Assembly: GCA_949538735.1 (NCBI GenBank)
Contig: CATGLK010000003.1
Location: forward strand, 1 to 64,000
Length of the DNA: 64,000 nt
Source of the DNA: an uncultured Clostridia bacterium
GTDB taxonomy: Bacteria; Bacillota; Clostridia; TANB77; CAG-508
Direction of reading: 5' to 3'
Shown: positions 27,118 to 35,778 of the stretch, one piece after another
Layout: every line of letters starts with the position of its first letter
Position numbering within the stretch: the first letter of the stretch is position 1
The notes under the pieces: generated by a model
Seen by the model: the letters and a program-made list of their open reading frames with translations, nothing else
What the model was told of the DNA's origin: nothing
Database searches by the model: none
Position numbers and translations under genes: made by a program

Positions 27118-27670
27118 AAAATTTACTACAAACAGATTTCAAAAAAGAGTAAATAGATTTACAAATCCAACATTTAAAAGTGAAGAATATATAGAATTTG
27201 ACTTTAATAATAATTTAAAGTCAATTAATTTAGAAGATTTATATTTTACTAATTTTACTAGTAGCGATAAAAGCAAAAAATATTTAAAACTAGAAGAGGT
27301 ATGTATTAAAATAAGAAATAATATTAACGAATGGACAAAATTATTTATAGCTGATGAAATAGAATTTGTAAAGGATATTCCTAAAATGAATAGATTAAAC
27401 AATATAATAACTACTGTTAACTCTAAAAAAATTAATACAGATGAAATAATATTAAAATTCAAAAACTTAGAGGATCAAGAATTTCAACTTTATATTAAAA
27501 ACGAGAATGGAATTCTAAAATTATATTTAATCGATTTATATCATTTGGGTATTGAAGCTAAAAATGTTAAGACAGGTAGGATAGATTTAAAAGGTATTTA
27601 TAAGGCTAGAAAAAAATACAATTATGATATTAAAAATATAGAAAATAAAATACAAAAAGAAGTCTTTTAA
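27098..27670 (+). CDS. Panacea-associated protein, probable toxin of unknown type
   Basis: Encodes 190 residues from an ATG inside the end of the antitoxin gene (20-base overlap). The product is Asn/Lys/Ile-rich and basic, with no membrane segment and no motif of a known toxin family that I can name. The best-defined part is near the C-terminus (LYLIDLYHLGIEAKNVKTGR, then a K-x-x-YN-type basic end). Its genetic setting makes it the expected toxin. It could be a new toxin class or a diverged ribonuclease or ADP-ribosylating enzyme. Confidence 0.6.
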   Translation: MSTFQNKKFTTNRFQKRVNRFTNPTFKSEEYIEFDFNNNLKSINLEDLYFTNFTSSDKSKKYLKLEEVCIKIRNNINEWTKLFIADEIEFVKDIPKMNRLNNIITTVNSKKINTDEIILKFKNLEDQEFQLYIKNENGILKLYLIDLYHLGIEAKNVKTGRIDLKGIYKARKKYNYDIKNIENKIQKEVF

Positions 27671-27682
27671 GGCTTCTTTTTG
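27657..27682 (+). terminator. Bidirectional terminator after the Panacea pair
   Basis: AAGAAGTC and GGCTTCTT (27657-27678, loop TTTTAA) form an 8-bp stem with T tracts on both sides. It serves the rightward toxin gene and the leftward membrane gene, whose ends overlap here. Confidence 0.75.
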
Positions 27683-27861
27683 CTTTCTTCTTCAATTGAT
27701 ATATAGGCTTTTATATGTACATAACAATTTAATAGTAAAGCTGGTAATACTATTAACATAGACAAAAGATTATCTCCAAAAATTTGTAAAGTTCCTAAGA
27801 TTATCATAACCCATATATACATACAATTTATTGTTAAGATTATTGCTATATATTTCTCCAT
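27667..27861 (-). CDS. Small two-helix membrane protein
   Basis: Encodes 64 residues behind AAAAGGAG, read leftward. Two hydrophobic helices (about residues 4-27 and 32-53) and a short charged tail. It is the last gene of a leftward cassette of four small genes that runs against the toxin gene and shares a terminator with it. Function unknown; superinfection exclusion would be a natural role for such a lysogeny-side membrane protein, but that is only inference. Confidence 0.6.
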   Translation of the reverse strand: MEKYIAIILTINCMYIWVMIILGTLQIFGDNLLSMLIVLPALLLNCYVHIKAYISIEEESKKKP

Positions 27862-27868
27862 ATCTATT

Positions 27869-28568
27869 TTACTCCTTTTTATTATTCATTAAATTTGTAG
27901 TAGGTATTTCCTGTGTTGGCAAACAAAGTATAGCAAGCATTACAATATATGATATAACTCCAAATGTTAAACCAAGAAGCCTAAACAAATGTATTAGTAG
28001 AAACCATTTGCTGATACTTGCGTCATTTAGCCTTTTAGCTTGAAATACTAAGTCTAAGATTATAATTGCTATAAATACTAAGGAAGCAATGGGTTTAAAA
28101 TCAAAATAAGAATAATTATTTAATATAGTATATAGCACTGCAAAAATTACCAATGTGACTACTAGTGTTGCAAATAAAAACCAATAATCTGCTCTACTGC
28201 AATTTGAATTTGGTGTATTCAAAATATTGATATAATGTTTAAATAAGCTTCCATTAACAATCCCTTTTTTGTCTTTATATATTGGAACATAAGCGATATA
28301 TATTGCTATAAATGCAATAGAAAAGAAACCTATGTAAAATAGTAATCCAATAGTTGCATAAAGAAAATCATTACTATATATCTCTGCTATATTTCCGTCA
28401 TAACCGATAAAGTGGCATATCCAAGTTTCCTAATACAGAAATGAACTGAATTATCAATAATATTGTTGCACCTATAAGACAACCTGAATGCAAGCTATTT
28501 TCTTTATAATAGTGAAATTGTAATACATATATTGCTATAAATATGCACATAATAACCATTAAAAGCAT
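27869..28568 (-). CDS. DUF805-like membrane protein split by +1 shift at CGG
   Basis: The start ATG at 28568 follows GAAAGGAG. The zero frame runs 54 codons to an in-frame CGG (28406-28404) and stops at once (TGA 28400-28398). The next frame, open from 28429 to 27869 with no usable start, continues the same kind of membrane protein. Removing one C before GGT gives 232 residues with six or so helices; the region SNCSRADYWFLFAT followed by AKRLNDASISKWFLL resembles DUF805. The last gene upstream ends one base before its start. Either the gene is recoded or it is inactive. This is the only prophage member of the CGG set. Confidence 0.55.
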
Positions 28569-28569
28569 T

Positions 28570-28740
28570 TTAAAATTCTCCTTTCATACAAAATATAATT
28601 AATATTGCAAAACAAAAAAGCAAAATAGGTTTGTATTGAATATCAAACAAAACCTTTCTTGCTCTATCTAAATAAATGGAGAACACAACATCTCCATTAA
28701 AATATTTTTCTCTTATTAACTCATATTCTTCTTTTTCCAT
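28570..28740 (-). CDS. 56-residue single-pass membrane protein
   Basis: A short open frame starts at 28740 after CGGAGG and ends one base before the start of the next leftward gene. It has a charged N-terminal half (EKEEYELIREKYFNG) and one hydrophobic helix (PILLFCFAILIIFC) near the end. The tight spacing supports it being real. Function unknown. Confidence 0.6.
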   Translation of the reverse strand: MEKEEYELIREKYFNGDVVFSIYLDRARKVLFDIQYKPILLFCFAILIIFCMKGEF

Positions 28741-28778
28741 TTTTTCCTCCGTTTATTACTCCATTTAACTTTTGTATA

Positions 28779-28943
28779 TTATTCCATTTCACTTAGTGCA
28801 TTTTCTACTGACGCAACCACAAAAGCACTGAAAGTACAATCTGTTCCCTTGATAGCGTCCTCAACTCTATTTATTACTGTATCTGGGAATCTAATAGATT
28901 TTGGTGTGCTAGTAGTAGCAGCAGGTATTTTAAAGTTTGCCAT
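28779..28943 (-). CDS. Small YlcI/YnfO-like (RHH-type) regulator, copy 2
   Basis: Encodes 54 residues from the ATG at 28943, which follows GAAAGGG; a longer reading to 29078 has no site. It shares with the protein at 2117-2293 the FKIP start, a KSIRFP strand and the motif KGTDCTFSAFVVAS. The likely fold is ribbon-helix-helix, thus DNA binding. It heads the leftward cassette, directly behind a stretch with repeated TACATTTTGT boxes that could be its own operator. Confidence 0.7.
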   Translation of the reverse strand: MANFKIPAATTSTPKSIRFPDTVINRVEDAIKGTDCTFSAFVVASVENALSEME

Positions 28944-28988
28944 ATTAAACGCCCTTTCTTTTTTGGTATTATATAAGATATTATATAT

Positions 28989-29133
28989 TACATTTTGTAA
29001 TTTGTATGTACTACATTTTGTCTTACATTCTAGTATTATACGGAATAATAGTTTCACACAAAATGTTAAAATGGACATAATCTTTTATAAAAGGTAGATA
29101 TTAATTTACAAAAAGGCATTTTATTGATATAAT
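28989..29133. promoter_or_regulatory. Divergent control region of the lysogeny module
   Basis: Rightward promoter: TTTACA (29105-29110), 17 bp, TATAAT (29128-29133), feeding the HTH-AbrB-like gene. A leftward -10 TATAAT lies at 29040-29035 with only a weak -35. TACATTTTGT is present at 28989-28998 and 29012-29021 and an inverted copy ACAAAATGT at about 29058. The boxes resemble those at 26497-26559, so one repressor may control both regions. Confidence 0.55.
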
Positions 29134-29165
29134 AACGATGAAAACAGGAAAAGGAAGTATAAAAA

Positions 29166-29495
29166 ATGAATGAAAATGAAAGAAAAAAATTAAAAGAAAA
29201 GTGCATTAAAATGTATTTAGAAGACCATAAAACATTAGAAGAAATAGCAAAACTGACCAATTGGTCGAGAACTTTTATAACAAATTTGATAAAAAATGAT
29301 GAAAGATATATTAAAGAGAAAAATACAAGAAAAATTAAAGTTTCAAAGAGAAAAGAAAGAAGACAACTTGCAATATATATACCTACGGAATTTATTGAAA
29401 AATTAGGCATTTCAAGAGATATAGACAAAACAGAATATGTGAATATTTCTTTGGCAGAAGATAATAAAACAATAATTATAAAAAAGCATAGCTAG
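29166..29495 (+). CDS. HTH regulator with AbrB-like C-terminus
   Basis: Encodes 109 residues. The N-terminal 45 residues form an HTH (KTLEEIAKLTNWSRTFITNLI) like those of small resolvase or sigma-type activators. Residues 66-107 (RQLAIYIPTEFIEKLGIS ... VNISLAEDNKTIIIKK) have the swapped-hairpin AbrB/SpoVT pattern. The combination is unusual and suggests a DNA-binding switch protein. It lies between the divergent promoter and the integrase gene, so it may be the lysogeny regulator. Confidence 0.6.
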   Translation: MNENERKKLKEKCIKMYLEDHKTLEEIAKLTNWSRTFITNLIKNDERYIKEKNTRKIKVSKRKERRQLAIYIPTEFIEKLGISRDIDKTEYVNISLAEDNKTIIIKKHS

Positions 29496-29601
29496 TAATG
29501 GTTATGCTTCTATTTTTTATTCTTTTTGTTGCATTTACAGGGTAAATGTGTTAAAATATTTTTTGTCGACATAAAACAGAGAAAGGAGAAAATAAATACA
29601 T

Positions 29602-30582
29602 ATGAAAATAGACTGGAATAATAATCCTAGTATTTTAAATAACTATTTGAATTATTTATTAGGAGTATGTAGTTATTCTATTGATACTGTAGAAGCATAT
29701 AATTCAGATTTAAGACAGTTTTTTAATTTTGTAAAGACATATAATCAAATACCAGTTTCTATAAAACAATTTACTATATTTATTTTATTAAAAATAAACA
29801 AAGATGATGTTATTGCTTTCCTTGTATATTTGAATTTTAGCAAGAACAATAATCCATACACAAGACAAAGAAAATTAAGTGCTATAAGGAGTTTCTATAA
29901 GTGGTTATTATACACTTATCCAGCAGGACGACAAAAAGAAAACCCTACAAAAACAATCCCAAATATAGAAAAACTTATAAGAATACCAAGACATTTGAAC
30001 GTACAGCAAGCAAAAGAGATACAGAATATTTTTACATTGGAAAATACTAAATTTCCACAAAGGAATAATGCTATTATATCATTATTTCTAAATACTGGTA
30101 TGCGTGTAAGTGAATTAATAGGTATTAACCTAAGAGACATAAGCTTCAAAAACAATACAATAATAGTGTATGGTAAAGGGAATAAAGAGCGAAAAGTATA
30201 TTTTTCTAATAGTTGTAAACAAAAGTTATTAGATTATATTAATTATAGAACTAGAAAAGAGAAAGTAATTGATATTTCTTCGCCATTATTTGTTAATAGA
30301 TTTGGAAAAAGAATTGGAATAGACGGTGTTGAATATATATGTTTAAGTGCCTACAAACTAATGGGATTAAGTGATTGTGGCTATACGACACATACATTAA
30401 GACATACTGCAGCAACACTAATGTATATATATGTTACAGAAGATATACTATTAATAAAAAATTTTTTGGGCCACGTTACTGTTACATCTACAGAAATTTA
30501 CACTCACACTTACAGTAAAAAATTAAAAGAAGCCGTAGACAAACATCCATTAAATAATTTTGAAATTGAAAAAGCCGCATAG
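29602..30582 (+). CDS. int: Tyrosine-type phage integrase
   Basis: Encodes 326 residues. The N-terminal SAM-like core-binding domain (residues 1-110, NYLNYLLGVCSYSIDTVEAY) is followed by the catalytic domain with R168 (TGMRVSELIGI), a Lys in the beta-hairpin (GKGNKERKV), H264-x-x-R267 (HTLRH), H291 (LGH) and the nucleophile Y300 (EIYTH). All catalytic positions are present, so it should be active. It places the attachment site nearby, probably between 30890 and 31250. It resembles XerC/D-type recombinases in length. Confidence 0.93.
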   Translation: MKIDWNNNPSILNNYLNYLLGVCSYSIDTVEAYNSDLRQFFNFVKTYNQIPVSIKQFTIFILLKINKDDVIAFLVYLNFSKNNNPYTRQRKLSAIRSFYKWLLYTYPAGRQKENPTKTIPNIEKLIRIPRHLNVQQAKEIQNIFTLENTKFPQRNNAIISLFLNTGMRVSELIGINLRDISFKNNTIIVYGKGNKERKVYFSNSCKQKLLDYINYRTRKEKVIDISSPLFVNRFGKRIGIDGVEYICLSAYKLMGLSDCGYTTHTLRHTAATLMYIYVTEDILLIKNFLGHVTVTSTEIYTHTYSKKLKEAVDKHPLNNFEIEKAA

Positions 30583-30601
30583 TAGGGAATAGGGGGAGTA
30601 A

Positions 30602-30886
30602 ATGAAAAAAATAGATTTTGATATTGAAAATATTGAAAAACAAAATATTAGTTTATTAAATTGCCAGGTGGATTTAATTTTAAGAAGTTTAGAATTTTAT
30701 TCTTATACTTATAATTTTATTTATCCAAGACGTGGAAAATCTGAATCGCTTGAAGAAAATTTACGAAAATCTTTGGTTCGTGATACTTATCATCAAATTA
30801 CAAGTCAAATTAAAATTACTAATTCTGATTCTAAAAATGAAAATGTTTTTGATGATGATAAAAATTATTTTGAAAAAATTGCATAA
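30602..30886 (+). CDS. Prophage-end protein, unknown function
   Basis: Encodes 94 residues after AGGGGGAG. It is acidic and Asn/Asp-rich with no membrane segment or known motif. Being between the integrase and the chromosome, it may be an excisionase-like accessory or simply cargo; length and charge do not support a typical Xis. Confidence 0.5.
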   Translation: MKKIDFDIENIEKQNISLLNCQVDLILRSLEFYSYTYNFIYPRRGKSESLEENLRKSLVRDTYHQITSQIKITNSDSKNENVFDDDKNYFEKIA

Positions 30887-30891
30887 AGGTA

Positions 30892-30920
30892 TTGACAATT
30901 GAATTATATTTTGATATAAA
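30892..30920 (+). promoter_or_regulatory. Strong promoter for the structured RNA
   Basis: TTGACA (30892-30897), 17 bp, TATAAA (30915-30920). No open reading frame follows before the convergent rho gene, so its product should be a non-coding RNA starting near 30927. Confidence 0.65.
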
Positions 30921-30925
30921 CAGAA

Positions 30926-31130
30926 TTACAAAATAAAGCTTATGAATTTATACGAAAATATCGACGCACGAGAATCGATTTTAAGCCGTTTTTATATTTT
31001 AGACAACAAGTTATATGAATGAGAAGTAGCTTGAAAACGGTGTAGTAGTAAGAGTATGGGATTTTAGGAGAATTTTACTCCTTATATTTTATCCCTATCT
31101 CTCATTGCACAAAAGATTGATTTTGCGCAA
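30926..31130 (+). ncRNA. Structured non-coding RNA candidate at the prophage-chromosome junction
   Basis: About 200 bases without a gene fold well. AATGAGAAGTAG (31018-31029) pairs with CTATCTCTCATT (31094-31105), enclosing a GGGAT/ATCCC stem with an AGGAG/CTCCT hairpin. CCGTTTT (30986-30992) can pair with AAAACGG (31034-31040) into the interior of that domain, which would make a pseudoknot. A last hairpin ATTGCACAAAA/TTTTGCGCAAT ends near 31131. I do not recognise 6S, tmRNA, RNase P or SRP RNA signatures. It could also contain the attR site. Confidence 0.45.
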
Positions 31131-31252
31131 TGTCGTATATTTATAATTATCAAGAATATCTTTTATATACCCTATTCTTCTTCTCTTTCTGAACAATTTT
31201 TATTAAATTCAAAAAAATAGACACATATTAATTTTGTGCCTAATTTTTAATT

Positions 31253-32608
31253 CTATTTAAATTTACTTATAAAATGTTCAATTCCAGAAATAAACTCATC
31301 ATTATCATTAGTTTGAGTCATAAGACTAATAACCTGTTCAGTAACTTCTGCAACTGGCATACTATTCATAGCTTTTCTCAAAGCAAAAACAGTATCCTTT
31401 TCTTGTTTTGTTAATAATAAATCTTCACGTCTAGTACCAGACTTATTAATATCAATAGCTGGGAAAATACGTTTTTCAGACAATTTTCTATCCAAGTGAA
31501 CTTCCATATTACCTGTTCCCTTAAACTCTTCGAAAATAACATCATCCATTCTACTACCTGTTTCAACCAAAGCAGTTGCTAAAATAGTTAAACTTCCACC
31601 AAATTCAATATTTCTAGCAGCTCCAAAGAATTTTTTAGGTTTATGTAGAGCAGCAGGATCTATACCACCTGACAATGTTCTTCCAGATGAAGGAATCACT
31701 AAGTTATATGCTCTTGTAAGTCTTGTAATACTATCTAACAATATTACAACATCTTTTTTATGTTCAACTATTCTTTTTGCTCTCTCTAATACCATTTCAG
31801 CTACTTTAACATGGTGTTCTGGTAATTCGTCAAATGTTGAATGAATTACTTGACCTTTTATAGAACGTTTCATATCTGTTACTTCTTCAGGTCTTTCATC
31901 GATTAATAATACAATTAATTCAACTTCAGGATTATTTTGAGCAATACTGTTTGCTACTTTTTTTAATAATGTAGTTTTTCCAACTTTTGGTGGAGCAACT
32001 ATCATTCCCCTTTGCCCTTTTCCTATTGGAGACATTAAATCTATTATTCTTGTAGCATAATCTTTTGAAGTTGTTTCTAATTTTAATCTTTCATTTGGAT
32101 ATATTGGTGTTAATTCATCAAATCTTTTTCTTTTCATTGCTTTTTCTGGATGTTCTCCATTTACTTCACCAACAAATATCAAAGATGGGAATTTTTCTCC
32201 TTCTCTATATCTAGAAATTCCTTTTATTATATCTCCTGTATCTAATCTAAATCTTTTTATTTGAACCATTGATATGTACACATCTTTATCGCTTGATAAA
32301 TAGTTTTCTCCCCTTAAAAAACCATATCCGTCTGGCAAGATGTCTAATATTCCTTCTACTATTTCGTCTCCTTCATTTGTTAACTTGTAGTCAACAATGG
32401 CTTCTCCATTTACATCATAGTGTCTTTCAGTTGGCTTTTTTTCTAGCTTTTCTTCTACTATCTCATTGGTTGGTGTTTTTTCAGGTTTTACGATTTGTTT
32501 TAAAATTGTTATTAGCTCTTCTTTCTTTAATTTTGTGATGTTTTTTATGTTGTTTTCTTTTGCTAATGCTTTTAATTCTATAAGTGTCATTTCTTCTAAA
32601 TTTGACAT
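31253..32608 (-). CDS. rho: Transcription termination factor Rho
   Basis: Encodes 451 residues. The N-terminal Rho helix-extended-loop-helix part ([15 protein letters not shown]) is followed by a cold-shock-like RNA-binding domain (about 70-150, GYGFLRG) and the RecA-type ATPase with Walker [12 protein letters not shown], Walker [11 protein letters not shown] and the Q/R loops ([27 protein letters not shown] is spread over residues 305-335). The helicase ends non-coding or untranslated transcripts. It starts after AAGGAGGT. The next genes upstream, on the same strand, are divIC, yabQ and yabP. Confidence 0.97.
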   Translation of the reverse strand: MSNLEEMTLIELKALAKENNIKNITKLKKEELITILKQIVKPEKTPTNEIVEEKLEKKPTERHYDVNGEAIVDYKLTNEGDEIVEGILDILPDGYGFLRGENYLSSDKDVYISMVQIKRFRLDTGDIIKGISRYREGEKFPSLIFVGEVNGEHPEKAMKRKRFDELTPIYPNERLKLETTSKDYATRIIDLMSPIGKGQRGMIVAPPKVGKTTLLKKVANSIAQNNPEVELIVLLIDERPEEVTDMKRSIKGQVIHSTFDELPEHHVKVAEMVLERAKRIVEHKKDVVILLDSITRLTRAYNLVIPSSGRTLSGGIDPAALHKPKKFFGAARNIEFGGSLTILATALVETGSRMDDVIFEEFKGTGNMEVHLDRKLSEKRIFPAIDINKSGTRREDLLLTKQEKDTVFALRKAMNSMPVAEVTEQVISLMTQTNDNDEFISGIEHFISKFK

Positions 32609-32765
32609 AAATACCTCCTTGTATTTTTTTATATTTATTATTTTTATAATCTTGTTTTATTTTTGGGAATTTTAAACGAAATAATAACATAATTATTATA
32701 ACATACTTTTTTGATTTTTGGAACTGAATTTGGTAAAAAAAGTAAAAAATTTAATAAATTTAAAA

Positions 32766-32787
32766 GAATGTAATATGAATTACATTC
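32766..32787 (-). terminator. Terminator hairpin after divIC
   Basis: GAATGTAA and TTACATTC form an 8-bp stem around a 6-base loop, overlapping the stop codon of the divIC gene; a short T tract follows on the minus strand. Confidence 0.55.
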
Positions 32788-33043
32788 CTGTGTCAATATA
32801 TACTCTTTCATTTGGATAATACATATCCAATTTTTCTCTTGCTGTTTGTTCAATGAATTCTAATGAATTTACATCTTCTTTTCTTTTGGCAAGTTGTTCT
32901 TTATTTTGTTGTTCTTCTTCTATTTGTTTTGATAATTCTTTACTTTCTTGATTATATTTATTTATTGTTTTTTGTTGATTTATTACAGTAAAAGTTGCAT
33001 AAATTATTAATACTAATATAAATAATTTTTTTATTTTTTTCAT
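32780..33043 (-). CDS. divIC: Septum formation initiator DivIC/FtsB family
   Basis: Encodes 87 residues: a short cytoplasmic start, one hydrophobic helix (6-22), a coiled coil (NQESKELSKQIEEEQQNKEQ) and the conserved end FIEQTAREKLDMYYPNERV. This is the DivIC/FtsB plan; with FtsL and DivIB it forms the divisome complex. Its position next to yabQ and yabP matches the Firmicutes order yabP-yabQ-divIC. Confidence 0.85.
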   Translation of the reverse strand: MKKIKKLFILVLIIYATFTVINQQKTINKYNQESKELSKQIEEEQQNKEQLAKRKEDVNSLEFIEQTAREKLDMYYPNERVYIDTGM

Positions 33044-33156
33044 ATGTTACTCTCTCCAATTCAGTTGAATAATTCCTTACGGATACTACACTTATATAAT
33101 TCTACAAAAAACATAAAAATCCTTCTTGTTTTATAATTTTTTTACATTATTTTGTT

Positions 33157-33651
33157 TTAATTTATAGTGTGCTGTTCTTTTTTGTTAAGTCTTATTGTTT
33201 TTGTCACATTTTTATATAAATTTGTAGAATTTTTTCTTACATTTATAAAAATGAAAGAAATTGGTTTTAAAAATAATTTTTTTATTAGTTTTAAAATATA
33301 TTTAAATGGAAGTTTTATTATATTAAATATTGCTAGTATTATTTTTTTGAAGAAATTTATAATTGCTACATTAGTTTTTATAATAATTGAGCTAAGTGTT
33401 AGCATATAAATTGTAATTCCTATTGCAATGCCGAAGAACATAAATAATCGAATTTCACCATTGTTGAATACAAATATACTGTAAAGTATAGTAAGTCCTG
33501 TTAAAATCCAAAATAGGATATCTTCTATATATGTTATAAAGTCACTTGTTTTAAATGATCTTCTTAAGATCCTGAATATGTCAAATAATAAGCCTATTAT
33601 TAACCCATTTGCAACAAAAATTAAGAATAAGTATGCTTGATTTGTAATCAT
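33157..33651 (-). CDS. yabQ: Spore cortex biosynthesis protein YabQ
   Basis: Encodes 164 residues with about four hydrophobic helices in the first 110 residues and a basic cytoplasmic tail. The opening (NQAYLFLIFVANGLIIGLLFDIFRILRR at residues 3-30) is typical of YabQ, whose loss blocks cortex synthesis in Bacillus subtilis. It lies between yabP and divIC, confirming the assignment and showing that the organism sporulates or descends from spore formers. Confidence 0.85.
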   Translation of the reverse strand: MITNQAYLFLIFVANGLIIGLLFDIFRILRRSFKTSDFITYIEDILFWILTGLTILYSIFVFNNGEIRLFMFFGIAIGITIYMLTLSSIIIKTNVAIINFFKKIILAIFNIIKLPFKYILKLIKKLFLKPISFIFINVRKNSTNLYKNVTKTIRLNKKEQHTIN

Positions 33652-33675
33652 TATAAATTTCTCCTTAGAATAAAA

Positions 33676-33975
33676 TTATTTGAAAATTTTACTTATTATA
33701 CTTCCTTTGTTTTTTTCAACAGTTTTATTGTCGCTATATGCAAGAGAAGCTATATCTCCTTCTACTATTACTTCTGATGTATCAATGCTTAACTTGTTTA
33801 TTCTTAAATTTTCTCCTTTTACTGTTAGAAGTCCTAATTCTGTTTCTAATATTACTACCTGGTCATCAAAACTAAGTACATCTAAAACTCCCGAAATGCT
33901 AAGTTTTCCCCTATTTTCTAAAATCAAATTTTGTATCACACTTGTATTTAATGCTTTTCTCTCATCTATTGTCAT
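33676..33975 (-). CDS. yabP: Sporulation protein YabP
   Basis: Encodes 99 residues in the YabP/YqfC family: ILENRGKLSISGVLDVLSFD, then ILETELGLLTVKGENLRI and VEGDIASLAYSD are the family's core beta motifs. It works in the mother cell during cortex formation. It lies 24 bases ahead of yabQ on the same strand and starts after GGAGGT. Confidence 0.88.
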   Translation of the reverse strand: MTIDERKALNTSVIQNLILENRGKLSISGVLDVLSFDDQVVILETELGLLTVKGENLRINKLSIDTSEVIVEGDIASLAYSDNKTVEKNKGSIISKIFK

Positions 33976-34113
33976 TTCCCCTACCTCCTATTTTTTCCTG
34001 TTAATTTATATATATGCAAAGGTTGTCTTATGTAGAACCATATAAACAATAAAAATGTTCAGGAAGAAAAATATTTTTTGTACTAAAGGTGATAGTCACT
34101 TTTCTTGTAACAT

Positions 34114-34141
34114 AAAAGAGTCTTTATATAAAGACTCTTTT
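34114..34141. terminator. Bidirectional terminator between yabP and the MBL islet
   Basis: AAAAGAGTCTTT pairs perfectly with AAAGACTCTTTT across a 4-base loop (12 bp), with T runs on both sides. It ends the leftward MBL-fold gene. Confidence 0.85.
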
Positions 34142-34150
34142 TGAAAGGGG

Positions 34151-35572
34151 TTATTCAATTTTATTTTTAAAGCTTTTTACTAATCCATATGGACTAATTC
34201 GATATACTGTATCTTTTCCGAGAATTGCAGTATCTTTTGGTTTTACTTCTTTTTCAACTTTATCTGCAAAAGTTTCTTTGCTTTCTAAGTTGCCGTGATT
34301 AATTAATACCATTTTTAAATTTGTAAATTGTTGCAAAAATTCAATCATTTCTTCAGATTTAGCATGAGCTGAGAACTCATTAGTATATAGTACTTCACCT
34401 CTTCGTTTGAATAATTTATCTCCAAAATTAATCATTTTGTTTTCAATAGATTTCATAAGGTCACGACCAACTGTTCCTTCAGCCATATAACCAGTAAAAT
34501 GAACTAATCCTTTCGGATACATCAATGTATTTGGTATATGAGTTTGCGCTGGTCCATGTGAACCCATTCCAGAGGATGTTACTATAATTTTTTTAGTTTT
34601 TACATATCCTGTACGTTCTATACGGTTTTCAGCATTTAAATATGCAAGTCCTTCTGGTAAAAAATCTCTCATGGATTCTTTTACTCCAATGCCTTCACTT
34701 AAATACATCCGTGTATATTCTTGTGATAAAGGCCCATCTAGATAAATAGGATATGTGAATGGAATGTCTCCTTCTTCTTTCATAAGCTTAAGGATATATA
34801 GAATTTCCTGAGTTCTACCTAAAGAAAATGCAGGAATTACTATAGTTTTAGATTTATGTACTGCTTCTATGATATTATCTCTAAAGCATGGTACAATATC
34901 ATTTACACTCCTACTTCCATAAGTTGATTCCTGAATTACTGTTAAAGGTTTTTCTAAAACAGTCTGTGGTAACTTAGGAACATCAAAGAAGATATTCGTT
35001 CCTTTATAATCTCCTGTAAACAAAAGATTAATATCATCATAACCTTCTGCTGAAATTTGTACCAAAATCAGTGCAGCACCAAGTAAATGACCGTTTTCAA
35101 AGAAAGTGGCTTTTATATTTGGTGCTACTTGAATAGGTTGACCAAACTCACAGCCCTGTGTAAGAAACAGCGCGCGTTCGACATCTTCTAAATCATACAA
35201 AACGTTTTTGTATTCTTTTAGATGAATGGAATAACTATTGTGCAACGATACTCTCATTAAACGCTTAGTTGTTCTTGTAGTATAAATACTATTATTAAAT
35301 CCTTTTCTTACCGCAAGAGGTAATTTCCCTACGTGATCAAGATGTGCATGTGTTATAAGCATGAAATCCAAATTTTCTACATTAAAGTTAAATTTGTCAT
35401 TCAAATTCTTATACTTCTCTTCCTGAAACATTCCGCAATCTACAGCGAATTTTGTTGTCTTTTTTTCATTATATTCATCGACATAATGAACAACGCACAA
35501 AATGCAAGAACCGGTAACTTCAGGATGAGCAGCTGAAATGTCTACATGAAAATGTCTTTTGTTGTTAGCCAT
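34151..35572 (-). CDS. Beta-CASP metallo-beta-lactamase-fold nuclease (RNase J/CPSF-like)
   Basis: Encodes 473 residues. Zinc ligands are in HAHLDH (about 76-81), ENGH and FTGDY; the beta-CASP cap has ESTYGSR, FSLGRTQE and the GYMAEGTVGR / FSAHA / NHGN motifs. This is the plan of RNA- or DNA-cleaving MBL enzymes of the YSH1/RNase J group. It stands alone with its own promoter and terminator and uses GC-ending codons more than its neighbours, including one in-frame CGG for Arg (34711-34709), so it looks acquired. Substrate unknown. Confidence 0.75.
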   Translation of the reverse strand: MANNKRHFHVDISAAHPEVTGSCILCVVHYVDEYNEKKTTKFAVDCGMFQEEKYKNLNDKFNFNVENLDFMLITHAHLDHVGKLPLAVRKGFNNSIYTTRTTKRLMRVSLHNSYSIHLKEYKNVLYDLEDVERALFLTQGCEFGQPIQVAPNIKATFFENGHLLGAALILVQISAEGYDDINLLFTGDYKGTNIFFDVPKLPQTVLEKPLTVIQESTYGSRSVNDIVPCFRDNIIEAVHKSKTIVIPAFSLGRTQEILYILKLMKEEGDIPFTYPIYLDGPLSQEYTRMYLSEGIGVKESMRDFLPEGLAYLNAENRIERTGYVKTKKIIVTSSGMGSHGPAQTHIPNTLMYPKGLVHFTGYMAEGTVGRDLMKSIENKMINFGDKLFKRRGEVLYTNEFSAHAKSEEMIEFLQQFTNLKMVLINHGNLESKETFADKVEKEVKPKDTAILGKDTVYRISPYGLVKSFKNKIE

Positions 35573-35696
35573 ATTTAATGTCTCCTTTTCTTATGTAAAA
35601 CTAATGACTATTCAGTTGTAAAAAGCTTTAAACTTCTCCTTTCTATTTTAAGCTAAAATCTTAGCTTAGTCCCTATAAAAATCATAGGATGTATAT

Positions 35697-35725
35697 ATTA
35701 TATAATGAAACTTGACATAAATCAA
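35697..35725 (-). promoter_or_regulatory. Promoter of the MBL islet gene
   Basis: Read leftward: TTGATT (35725-35720), 17 bp, TATAAT (35702-35697). A perfect TAAGCTAA-AATC-TTAGCTTA hairpin sits in the leader (35649-35668). Confidence 0.6.
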
Positions 35726-35778
35726 TAGAAATGTGCAATTTTATGTAAAAGATTTCAAAAAACGTCTCCAATTGAACA

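Noticed and set aside
28220..28222. TTG start for a 117-residue DUF805-like protein
   Set aside because: The frame is open further upstream to 28429 with coherent membrane-protein sequence and joins a gene with a good start through the CGG site, so an internal TTG is unlikely.
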